Assembly (NCBI RefSeq): GCF_028583725.1
Contig: NZ_CP110680.1
Location: 4,402,001 to 4,466,000 of the forward strand
Reading direction: 5' to 3'
DNA length: 64,000 nt
Source: Cellulomonas fimi
GTDB lineage: Bacteria > Actinomycetota > Actinomycetes > Actinomycetales > Cellulomonadaceae
Within the stretch, counting starts at the first letter, position 1. Each line of letters starts with the position of its first letter. The translations under genes and the position numbers were made by a program. Of the stretch, positions 22,323-30,175 are shown piece by piece. The notes under the pieces are model-generated. The model ran no database searches. It saw only the letters and a program-made list of their open reading frames with translations, and had not been told where the DNA came from.

Positions 22323-22942
22323 GTCAGGGCACCTCCGGAGCGGGTCGCGCGGCGACGCTTGATGGACTCAGCCAACGGCCCGTTCGGTTCTGCGAGCAGG
22401 ACGAGGTCTTGGAACAGGTCTTCTTGGACGCGGGCGGTCAATCGGTGGAACGCCGGCCCGGGCACCAGCCACCGGTTGGTCCCCCACCCGAGGATCCCGG
22501 CCGCCCGCAGGCGCGTGATCGCGGCCCTGGCGGTCGTGTCGGGTAGCTTGCTGCGCGCGATCAACATCTTCGGGTCGACGGGCTCCCCCACGGTCCAGTG
22601 TGCTTCGGCAGGGATGGTCCCTAGAGCGCGCGGGATGGCAACCGACCACAGCAGCACCAGGGTCAGAACGGCCCGGTCGGTGTCGGGCAGCACCCCGATC
22701 CCTCGGCGCGTGAGTGCGTGGCGGGTGGTGTCGTCGTACCCGCTGGTGAACCCTGCGGGTGTTTCCAGCAGCACCCGCCCCGAGGCGGCCAAGGTTCGTT
22801 CCAGGGCGCCGCGAAGGGTCTGGTCGGTCACGGCACGAACGAGGTGCCGGGGTACGGGCTGCTCGGCTTCGTCCAAGATGCGCACGGCGGCGTACACGTC
22901 CTGGCGTTGCGCTTCGGTCAGGTCGTCCAGGTGGGTGCTCAT
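22319..22942 (-). CDS. jetB: KITE/MukE-like winged-helix subunit (JetB-like)
   Basis: A 207-residue protein starting MSTHLDDLTEAQRQDVYAAV. Two winged-helix-like parts are visible: residues 1-70, and 90-170 with ARSKLPDTTARAAITRLRAA then GILGWGTNRWLV as recognition helix and wing. It sits directly before the SMC gene, where jetB/mukE normally lies, and shares ATGA overlaps with both neighbours. MukE-type subunits bind the kleisin and regulate the SMC heads. It looks distantly related to the adjacent 188-residue protein, which makes this operon unusual. Confidence 0.68.
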   Translation of the reverse strand: MSTHLDDLTEAQRQDVYAAVRILDEAEQPVPRHLVRAVTDQTLRGALERTLAASGRVLLETPAGFTSGYDDTTRHALTRRGIGVLPDTDRAVLTLVLLWSVAIPRALGTIPAEAHWTVGEPVDPKMLIARSKLPDTTARAAITRLRAAGILGWGTNRWLVPGPAFHRLTARVQEDLFQDLVLLAEPNGPLAESIKRRRATRSGGALT

Positions 22943-23505
22943 GCGGTGTGCCTCCCCACGGTGGGGACGGCCGGCAGCCGGTGCCAGTGGGCGCGCAACA
23001 GGTCTTCGTCGCGCGCGGGCCACGTCGCGACCAACGGTCCGAGCCGCAACGTGTCCTCACCGTCGCCCGGTTCGATGAGCCCGGCCGCTTCCAGCGTCTT
23101 GAGCGCACCCTTGGCGTGCCGGGAGGCCATCTCGGTGCTGCCGGCATCGTCGGTCGCGGACCCGAGCGTCCCGTACGCCTCCAGCACCTTGGCGCGGGTG
23201 GTCGCCGCCCCGGGGTACAGCGGCTTGTCAGGGTCGGGCCAGCAGCAGCGCACGCACGCGGCCAGGACACCCAGCAGCGGCTTGGACAGCTTGTGCGTTG
23301 TGCGCACCTGGTCCATGCCGTCGCCGAACCACACACCGTCGGTCAACGGGTTCCACCCGAGGGTCACTCGGCCACCGGTGACATCCACGACGGTCCGAGC
23401 GCTGTGCGCGGTGTCGTGGTGCACCTCGTCACCGGCGGGGACCGTCAGCAGCACCCGGGCGGCGGCGACACGTTGCGCGGCGGTCAGCCCGCTCAGGTCG
23501 CTCAT
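22939..23505 (-). CDS. Second KITE/MukE-like winged-helix protein in the SMC operon
   Basis: A 188-residue protein starting MSDLSGLTAAQRVAAARVLL. The C-terminal half carries a winged helix (MASRHAKGALKTLEAAGLIE, then LRLGPLVATW). Its layout parallels the JetB-like neighbour: an LTxAQR opening, a central hydrophobic helix (KPLLGVLAACVRCCW against AVLTLVLLWSVAI), and a ...LxAAGxL... recognition helix. I infer a divergent paralogue, so the complex may use two different KITE subunits. It overlaps both neighbours by four bases. Described Wadjet operons have four genes, so this fifth gene has no standard name. Confidence 0.6.
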   Translation of the reverse strand: MSDLSGLTAAQRVAAARVLLTVPAGDEVHHDTAHSARTVVDVTGGRVTLGWNPLTDGVWFGDGMDQVRTTHKLSKPLLGVLAACVRCCWPDPDKPLYPGAATTRAKVLEAYGTLGSATDDAGSTEMASRHAKGALKTLEAAGLIEPGDGEDTLRLGPLVATWPARDEDLLRAHWHRLPAVPTVGRHTA

Positions 23506-24833
23506 GAGGTCACCACCGTCTCGTCGGTGCGGTCCTGCGGTGCTGGGGTGTCGGCGGCCAGGGCAGGTGCGGCGCGGTGCACGGTGACGGGGCTGAGGTA
23601 GGTGACGGAGCCGTCAGCATCGACGAGCAGCGCGTCGGACATCGTGATCGTGTACGGCTGGTCAGGGTGGGCGTCCAACGCTATGAGGTCCACAACCATC
23701 TGCCCGGCCGCGGGCCACCCGGCACCTTGCAGGCGGCTGGTCAGGTCGACGTCCTGCTGGCCCTGCAACGCCGCTTCAGCGCGTGCGACTCGTTGCGCGA
23801 GGATCCGTTCCTTACGTTCCCGGGCCGCGTCCACAGGGTCGGGACCGGTGTCGATGGCCTCTGTCCGCACGGGCCGTTTACGCACGGGCCGTGGCCGCAC
23901 GGTGTCGAGCAGGTCGAGCACGGCGGCGACGTCCACGGCCGGGTGCGGCGGGTCGAACAGCACCCGCTCGAACGGCACCGCGAGCTCGGTGACGGTGCAC
24001 GTCTGCGCGGCGGTGCGGTACTGCTCGGGGTCGAGCATGGAGAAGTCCCGACGCCGGCCGCTTTCGTCCAGGAGCCGTTCCATCAGGTTCTGCACGGCCT
24101 GGGTGTACTGGGTCGCCTCGAAGATGACCCGGTCCCCGGCCGACGCGAGATCGGGGTGGCGCGTGGTGACCTGATCGATGAGGTGCTTCGCATCGCGCAG
24201 CAACCGGTCGGCGGCACGGTGGTGACGACGCTGCGCGATGAGCTCGGCGTGCGGTTCGTCAGCGACGAGGCGACGCAGGTGCGCGGTGTGGATTGAGAAC
24301 ATCCGGCGGATCTTGCGCAGCGCGGCGCTGACGGTCGCGTGGGTCGCGGTCCCGGCAGTGACGGCGTCCGCGGTCCGATCCAGCAACGTCAGGAGCTCTT
24401 GGACGCCGCCGTCCTCGGCGAGCCGCCCGAACACGGCCAGCGCAGCGGCGGCTTCGGGGTTGAACAGGTACCGCTGCTGGGAGGTCTTGGGCAGGTGCAG
24501 CATCCCCATGCGGATGAACACCCCGATGCGCTCGTCGATGAGCGCGGTGTCGGGGCACACCCGCTTGCACCGTTCGACGAGCTGGGCGCGGGTCAGGCCA
24601 CGGGCGGAGTCGATGTCGCCGTACGCCTCGTACACCTCTTCGGCGATCGCCAGGGCGGTGTCGGTGTCGTCGTGCACGGCGGCAGCGTTGGCCGCGACCG
24701 GCGCGAGGAACGCTTCGAGGCGGGTGCGGTACGCGTCGGAGGGGTCCTCCGCGTCGAACAGCGTGGCCTTCACGATGCTCCTTGGGGTGCCGGGCTGGCG
24801 GTTGAGCTGGAACGTACTGATCGCCTCTGACAC
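23502..24833 (-). CDS. jetA: Kleisin-like JetA subunit
   Basis: A 443-residue protein, first in the operon. The N-terminal 170 residues are helical with an HTH-like stretch (ARGLTRAQLVERCKRVCPDT, then RIGVFIRMGMLHL). A central helical region (AALRKIRRMFSIHTAHLRRL ... ERLLDESGRRRDF) and a long charged helix near residue 345 (AARERKERILAQRVARAEAA) precede a C-terminal 80-residue domain. This matches MukF/JetA-type kleisins in place and layout, though sequence identity cannot be tested here. The GTG start has only a weak AAGG upstream. The five genes overlap throughout, so they form one transcript. Confidence 0.65.
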   Translation of the reverse strand: MSEAISTFQLNRQPGTPRSIVKATLFDAEDPSDAYRTRLEAFLAPVAANAAAVHDDTDTALAIAEEVYEAYGDIDSARGLTRAQLVERCKRVCPDTALIDERIGVFIRMGMLHLPKTSQQRYLFNPEAAAALAVFGRLAEDGGVQELLTLLDRTADAVTAGTATHATVSAALRKIRRMFSIHTAHLRRLVADEPHAELIAQRRHHRAADRLLRDAKHLIDQVTTRHPDLASAGDRVIFEATQYTQAVQNLMERLLDESGRRRDFSMLDPEQYRTAAQTCTVTELAVPFERVLFDPPHPAVDVAAVLDLLDTVRPRPVRKRPVRTEAIDTGPDPVDAARERKERILAQRVARAEAALQGQQDVDLTSRLQGAGWPAAGQMVVDLIALDAHPDQPYTITMSDALLVDADGSVTYLSPVTVHRAAPALAADTPAPQDRTDETVVTS

Positions 24834-24945
24834 GCCTTGACGAGCCCTGCCCCAATTTGCTGGGTCCGCCCTCGTCTTGGTCCCCCGTTCAGCGGATCTC
24901 GAGCGGTGGTCAGCCCGTGCGGAGATGTCGGAGGTTAGGCGCTCT

Positions 24946-24981
24946 GTGCCCGGATGGGGACTTGAACCCCGACGCCGCGCA
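24946..24981 (-). pseudogene. 3' fragment of a tRNA gene (T arm plus acceptor strand)
   Basis: On the minus strand the sequence reads GCGTC, then a T arm GGGG-TTCAAGT-CCCC, then ATCCGGGCAC, the shape of the last third of a tRNA. No D arm, anticodon arm or matching 5' acceptor strand is present. Such fragments are what integrating elements leave at tRNA attachment sites. It lies between the SMC operon and the AlbA_2 gene, inside the defence island. Confidence 0.5.
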
Positions 24982-25005
24982 GCTCGCTAGGTCTAGCCTC
25001 CGGTC

Positions 25006-26322
25006 ATGCCTTGGACACCGCTACACGCCGCCTTGGGTGAGGCCGAGCCAGTCCTCGATTACGCCTTGTTCGAGCGTGCGTGCCAGGCTCGAACGCTCGA
25101 GTCAACCAATCTCGACTGGAAGCGTGCGCTGCCACTCTCACCGGCACCGGAGGCCGGCAAGCAGGCACAGGAACTCGAGCTCGCCAAGGACATCGCGGCG
25201 CTGGCCAACAGCGGCGGCGGGATGATCGCGTACGGGGTGGTCCAGAAGGGCGGCAAGGAGGGATACCCCTCTGCCGCCGAACGCATCGCGCCCGTCGGCC
25301 CCCTGGACGAGGGCACTCTGAGGGACATTCGGCGAGTGGCGGGCATCCTGGTCTATCCACCGGTCACCGGGCTCGAACTGATACCGGTGACCGCCGCACC
25401 AGACGACGACATGGGAGTGCTCGCCCTGCTGGTCCCGGACAGCCCTGAGACGCCACACCTCGTGCATCCGAAGGCTGGTCAGCGAGACTGGTTCGTCGCC
25501 CCCTACCGCGACGGGCCGGAGACGGCGTGGATGGTGGAGCGTCAGATCGCCACCGCGTATGTCGCGCGCGAGGCGCGCCGGCGCCAGGGGCAACAGGCCT
25601 TCGACGAGCGCTTCAACGGGTTCGTCGACTCGTTGCCCGGCGGCGACTCGACCTGGGTCGTCGCCTTCGCGGTGCCAGACGTTCCACTTCCCCGACCGCG
25701 AGACCTTGGTTTCTCGACCGCCCACAGGATCATCAGCCGTGCCTCGGACACCCGCCCGCTTGTCAGCTCGTTCGGACCACTAGAACTCACGGCCGCCGCC
25801 GCCACGCGACGAGGTCTTCAGCGGTTCGTTCGACAGGCGCAGCGCGCCCTGACCGCGGGCGGCCTGGACGCGGCCCCCCGTGCGCGGGTCGAGCTGCACG
25901 GCGACGGCAGCGTTGCGGTTGCATTCACACGCGACGGCTACATCCCGGCCGAAGGGCGGGCGCGAGGGCAGGTCGCCCTCGACGACTTCGAGGCGGTGGC
26001 ACGCGACCTGTTCGCGTTGCTGTGGGAGGCGCGGGTGCGCCTGCGGGTCACGAGCGACTACATCGCCCGCATAACCGTGACTCCGACCACTCAAGTGTTC
26101 CGCGTCCCTAGCCAACAGCTGGCAGGGGCTTACGAAGCCTTCAACGAGGCGGGCCGGGTCTACGGGTACGGCCCGGTGTCCGGGCCGATCGTCGCGTCCG
26201 AAGGGCTGGAGGGAGCCCTTCGGACGTGGTTCGACGTCGCCAACGACGCCATCAACCAGACCGGGTACACCTGGCCGCTTGATGCCAGTCACGTGCTGCT
26301 GGAGATCCAGCTGGCCGACTAG
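25006..26322 (+). CDS. AlbA_2/Schlafen-type putative DNA/RNA-binding protein
   Basis: A 438-residue protein starting MPWTPLHAALGEAEPVLDYA. Residues 28-110 fit an AlbA_2 (divergent Schlafen AAA_4) domain: LESTNLDWKRALPLS, then ELAKDIAALANSGGGMIAYG, with the ESxxLDxK and NSGGG motifs. Residues 110-170 continue the fold. The C-terminal 250 residues are not recognised. AlbA_2 proteins are common in defence islands, some as nucleases or regulators. It is convergent with the methylase/helicase operon and divergent from the SMC operon. A role in either system is inferred only from position. Confidence 0.75.
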   Translation: MPWTPLHAALGEAEPVLDYALFERACQARTLESTNLDWKRALPLSPAPEAGKQAQELELAKDIAALANSGGGMIAYGVVQKGGKEGYPSAAERIAPVGPLDEGTLRDIRRVAGILVYPPVTGLELIPVTAAPDDDMGVLALLVPDSPETPHLVHPKAGQRDWFVAPYRDGPETAWMVERQIATAYVAREARRRQGQQAFDERFNGFVDSLPGGDSTWVVAFAVPDVPLPRPRDLGFSTAHRIISRASDTRPLVSSFGPLELTAAAATRRGLQRFVRQAQRALTAGGLDAAPRARVELHGDGSVAVAFTRDGYIPAEGRARGQVALDDFEAVARDLFALLWEARVRLRVTSDYIARITVTPTTQVFRVPSQQLAGAYEAFNEAGRVYGYGPVSGPIVASEGLEGALRTWFDVANDAINQTGYTWPLDASHVLLEIQLAD

Positions 26323-26650
26323 AGGGGCCGACGAGTTCCTGTGGAACGGCGACGGTGGTCTAGCCAATCGGTGCAGTCAGCCGAGCCGAAGCTGGCTGGT
26401 ACGACGAAGCGGCTGTCGGGCGTGCTCAAAGTATCCGGGAGTGATTCTGAAACTATTGTCGAGATGCGGAACAAATTGACCAACGCCGGGCGTCGCGGTT
26501 CGAACGCACGCGCTTGGCCGCGATTGTGGGTCAAGGTACGCGCTGAAGCGCCCTGGGTCTGGTGGAGGCTCTGGTGGTTACGCGTTGTGGGCTCGCGACA
26601 GATGAGCCGGGCATATCGGTCCGGCAGGACCTCGCTGACTCACGGCGCTG
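26323..26650. repeat. Intergenic junction carrying IS-end-like repeats (copy B)
   Basis: Two repeat blocks lie back to back. Positions 26426-26456 (CTCAAAGTATC ... GATTCTGAAACTA) match 24 of 31 bases at 35025-35055. Positions 26455-26498 (TTGTCGAGATG ... ATTGACC ... GGGCGTCG) match 17825-17868. The point therefore shares one block with each island border. No gene is seen in this 328-base stretch. Confidence 0.6.
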
Positions 26651-29600
26651 TCAGTCACTCGGCGCCAACTCGCCCTTGACTGCCATCCACGCGACGAGCC
26701 GGACCTCGTGCTTCTCGACCGCAGGTAGCGGCTCGCGCAGCGGCGCCGCGACAACGCCCGCGGCGTCGAGCACCTCGGTCACCTTGGCGATCTGCTCCTC
26801 GGCGGTCCGTCCCTCAGTAAGCGCGCGCCGCACCGCCCTCGCGACCTTGACCGGGGGCACGCTGCGAAGTCGGCGCAGCAAAGCGGTCTTCGCCTCGCGG
26901 TCGAGGTAGCGGCCATGTGCGCGGATCAGCTCGGTCGCATCGCGGAATGCGGCAGGTACGTCCGGCTCGAACGCGTTGGGATCGGTCATCCCCGTCCAGG
27001 TGTCGTAGACGTCGTCTCGTGCGACCGACCACGCGGCGAAGGCCCGGGCGTACACGTCCTCGGGAAGCCAGCGGTCACGATTAGTCGCGACTGGATCAGC
27101 GACCCGGAGCGAGATGAGCGTGTCGGAGGAGACCAGCGGAACGCCAGCGGCGCTTCGGCGCACGTTCCAGACATCGTCGGCTGCGACGTAGCGGAACCAC
27201 GGCTTCGCCTCGGCACCGATGCGAACGCAGAAGACAAATCCATTACCCCGGACGTTCTCACTCACGAAGCCCGCGCCGGACCCGTACGGCAGCGCCAGCA
27301 CGTCGGACTTCATCGTGGCATCCACCTGCACCGCGTCGAACAGCCGTCGCCGATACTCCTCTCCGGACAGCGACGCCGAGGAGCCGCCGTTGTCCAGAAG
27401 TCGCGCGAACTCGTCCATTGCGGCGGCGTCATGGAAGTTGATCTCGCGCCCTGACACGCGGCCGGGAAGGACGTCGCCGACGCCGACCGCCGCGTCCGCG
27501 AGGGCGAGCTTCCGGTCGATCGTCTCTTCGAGGCGGAGCATCTCGTCGAGTCGGCGCGACGGGAAGAAGAGCCCGAGGTGCACGTAGTCATGTCTCGACC
27601 CGATGCGATCGACGCGGCCGTGTCGCTGAACGATCCGCATCGGGTTCCACGGAAGGTCGTAGTTGATCATCTGACCGGCCTGCTGGAGGTTGACGCCTTC
27701 GGCGAGCACATCGGTGGTGAAGAGGATGTCGAAGCGGTCCTCGTGAACGGGCTTGCCACCGACTCGCTCGCTAGCGGTCTCGGGAGCAAAGCTACCGATC
27801 ACGGCGGCGCGTCCACCCTGGTCGACGCCACCGGTGGCACCCCGCGCGAGCGTCTTGGCGTAGGCACCCATGATCGGCTCGGCGACGCGCTCTCGATAGT
27901 CCGACAACGGCGAACCTGCCGGGGCTGCGTTGATCGCGGCGACGACGGCGTCGTGAACGGGGATCACGGTGTCGGCGAAGGCCGAGAAGATCACCACCTT
28001 GCGCCGATCGCGTCCGGAGACGCCTCGGGCGTCGATCCTGCGCGCGGCCTCCGCGATGCGCGCGAGTTCCACGACGAGCGCGCCCACCTTTGACATCAGG
28101 CGGGAGTCCGTGGGATCCACGGCGTCAACACCCGCCGAGATCGCCACGGTGAGCTCCATTGACTTGCGCTCGCTCGTCGTGACGACACCCTGCGTCAGCG
28201 CGTGCAGGCGCCGAAGCAGCTCGATGTCGGAGGTGACGTCGGCGGTGAGCTCGGCGAGGTGGTAGTCCGCAGCAGCATCCGGACGCTTGTCCGCGTCGAG
28301 TGTCTCGACGAACGCGTCGAGGTCGTCGCTGTCGGACGATGTCCAGTCCGCGAGGGAATCGCCTGTGAGGACCCACCCACCAGCCAGGGCCGCGAGGAAC
28401 GCCTCGTGCGAGCCGATCATGCGTTCCAGCGACGCCGCGAGCGCCTCGGGGCTCGACTCGAGACGCTTGAGCAGGCCGGAACGGAGGAGGCCGACGTTCG
28501 TGATCTGGTATGTCTCGAGATCATGCGCGAGCGTGTACCAACTCGACAGGTAGCGCGCGAGCATGAGGCGATCTGGGTCGACGACGCGCTGCGACCACGC
28601 GTTGGGCCGATGCGGGTCGGTTGGGTCGTCGAGCGCGTAGACCATCGCGTCGATGAGGGCCACGCCCTCGTCATCGATCGGGTAGTCGATCCGCCGCGGC
28701 TTCGCCTGGGGGAATCGGAGGGTGGTCGGCTTGCCGTCCGGCCCGGTGATCGTCTGGTTCGGGTAGTGCTCCTTGACGAACTTCCGGGTGCGGCGCACTG
28801 CCACCTGGTCCATGAGGTCGAACAGGTGCTCCGGCGTCAGGTTTGCCGGGTCGACGTCCTGCGCGGCGCGGATGTACTTCTTGATGGACGGGATGCCGAT
28901 GCCGGCGAAGCGCGCGTCGTCCCGGATGAAGTACTTGACGAGGGTCTCAAGGTCCGCGAGCGAGTTGTTGACCGGCGTCGCGGTGAGAAGGACGACCTTC
29001 TTCGGGCTCGCCCCCGCGGCAATCACGGAATCGATCGCGCCCGAGCGCTGGGCGCCCGCGTTCCGGAGGTTGTGCGCCTCGTCGACGACGACGAGCGAGT
29101 AGTCGTCCATCTTTGCTGCGAACGAGGCGTCGAACGTCGACAGCGTCGGGTCGACCTGGTTGCGCACCTTCTCGTAGGAGTAGACGTCGACCCACCTGGA
29201 GAACCGGGGGTCGTCGAGGAACGGGGTCCACATGGACGTGACGAGCGCCGCGGGGGCAACGATGAGGACGCGCTGCCGGTTCGCCGACGCCCGGGCGATG
29301 ACCTCACCCGCGAGGTAGGTCTTGCCGAGGCCGACCTCGTCGGCGACAAGCACTCCGCCGTTCTCATCGAGAAGGCGCTCCATTCGCGCTACGCCGTCCG
29401 CCTGGAACTCTGTCAGCCCGAGAAGAGTGCGCGAGTTCGGTTCCTCCTCAGCGATCGCCGAGCCATAGAGTTCCCAGAGCATGCGCAGGTAGATCGTCCA
29501 CGGGGCGTGCGGGTCCCACAGACGTCCGTAGAGGCCGGCAAGGTCGTAGGGCTCAGAGCGCGCCCAGTAGTGGTCAAACCACTCGGACACCTTGGCCGCA

Positions 29601-30175
29601 GCGTGGGTGCCGCCCATCGTGCCGAGGTTGAGCTCCGCGTTGTAGGCGAGACCCGCGTACGTGAGGTTCGAGGACCCGGCGAGCGCCGCCTGAGCGGCGC
29701 CGTCTTCGACGAGATACGTCTTGCCGTGGAGGAACCCACGCACATACCGACGTACCTCGACCTTCGCAATGCCGCTGGGGTCCACTGACTCGAGCCACTG
29801 GACCATCCGCCGCGCCTCCTGAGTCGGCGTGTAGTCGAACCCCATCGTGTCGCGCTCGGCCTCGAGCCACGCCTGGTGACGGTCGAGGGCGGCGTCACGG
29901 CGCTCGACGGCGTCAGAGTCGCCAGCGTTGACCGAGCGGACAGACTCGGCATCCGGCTCGGCGCCGAGTAGCAACCGCACTCGCGGCGCCTTCTCTAGTT
30001 CGTCGGCAATGAGCACAAACCCTGCGGGGTTGACGTATGCCGTAGCGATCGCGACTGGCGGCGGAACGACCTTATTGTCTCGCGCCGAGCAGAGCAGCTC
30101 ATTGACCTTGTCAGCAACCGTCTCGTGAAAGACACCATCCAGTGGATTTGTCGCGAAGTCGGGCAGACCAGTCAC
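26651..30175 (-). CDS. PLD-nuclease / SNF2-family helicase fusion of a restriction-like system
   Basis: A 1174-residue protein. The N-terminal domain carries one phospholipase D motif, FLHGKTYLVED followed by AGSSNLT (HxK...D...GSxN), at about residues 148-170. The SNF2/superfamily 2 helicase follows: Walker A ADEVGLGKTYLAGEVIA near 275, DEAH in LVVVDEAHNLRN near 375, motif III LLTATPVNNS, and motifs V-VI (TDVLAEGVNLQQA, then QRHGRVDRIGS) near 815. The C-terminal 250 residues are not assigned. PLD-fused helicases encoded with a large adenine methylase are typical phage-defence effectors, similar to the drmD/drmMI part of class 1 DISARM. The GTG start overlaps the methylase stop (GTGA). Confidence 0.85.
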   Translation of the reverse strand: MTGLPDFATNPLDGVFHETVADKVNELLCSARDNKVVPPPVAIATAYVNPAGFVLIADELEKAPRVRLLLGAEPDAESVRSVNAGDSDAVERRDAALDRHQAWLEAERDTMGFDYTPTQEARRMVQWLESVDPSGIAKVEVRRYVRGFLHGKTYLVEDGAAQAALAGSSNLTYAGLAYNAELNLGTMGGTHAAAKVSEWFDHYWARSEPYDLAGLYGRLWDPHAPWTIYLRMLWELYGSAIAEEEPNSRTLLGLTEFQADGVARMERLLDENGGVLVADEVGLGKTYLAGEVIARASANRQRVLIVAPAALVTSMWTPFLDDPRFSRWVDVYSYEKVRNQVDPTLSTFDASFAAKMDDYSLVVVDEAHNLRNAGAQRSGAIDSVIAAGASPKKVVLLTATPVNNSLADLETLVKYFIRDDARFAGIGIPSIKKYIRAAQDVDPANLTPEHLFDLMDQVAVRRTRKFVKEHYPNQTITGPDGKPTTLRFPQAKPRRIDYPIDDEGVALIDAMVYALDDPTDPHRPNAWSQRVVDPDRLMLARYLSSWYTLAHDLETYQITNVGLLRSGLLKRLESSPEALAASLERMIGSHEAFLAALAGGWVLTGDSLADWTSSDSDDLDAFVETLDADKRPDAAADYHLAELTADVTSDIELLRRLHALTQGVVTTSERKSMELTVAISAGVDAVDPTDSRLMSKVGALVVELARIAEAARRIDARGVSGRDRRKVVIFSAFADTVIPVHDAVVAAINAAPAGSPLSDYRERVAEPIMGAYAKTLARGATGGVDQGGRAAVIGSFAPETASERVGGKPVHEDRFDILFTTDVLAEGVNLQQAGQMINYDLPWNPMRIVQRHGRVDRIGSRHDYVHLGLFFPSRRLDEMLRLEETIDRKLALADAAVGVGDVLPGRVSGREINFHDAAAMDEFARLLDNGGSSASLSGEEYRRRLFDAVQVDATMKSDVLALPYGSGAGFVSENVRGNGFVFCVRIGAEAKPWFRYVAADDVWNVRRSAAGVPLVSSDTLISLRVADPVATNRDRWLPEDVYARAFAAWSVARDDVYDTWTGMTDPNAFEPDVPAAFRDATELIRAHGRYLDREAKTALLRRLRSVPPVKVARAVRRALTEGRTAEEQIAKVTEVLDAAGVVAAPLREPLPAVEKHEVRLVAWMAVKGELAPSD

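Noticed and set aside
27578..29788. Long plus-strand open frames opposite the helicase gene
   Set aside because: They are Arg/Val/Gly-rich mirror frames of a gene with clear PLD and SNF2 motifs on the minus strand.
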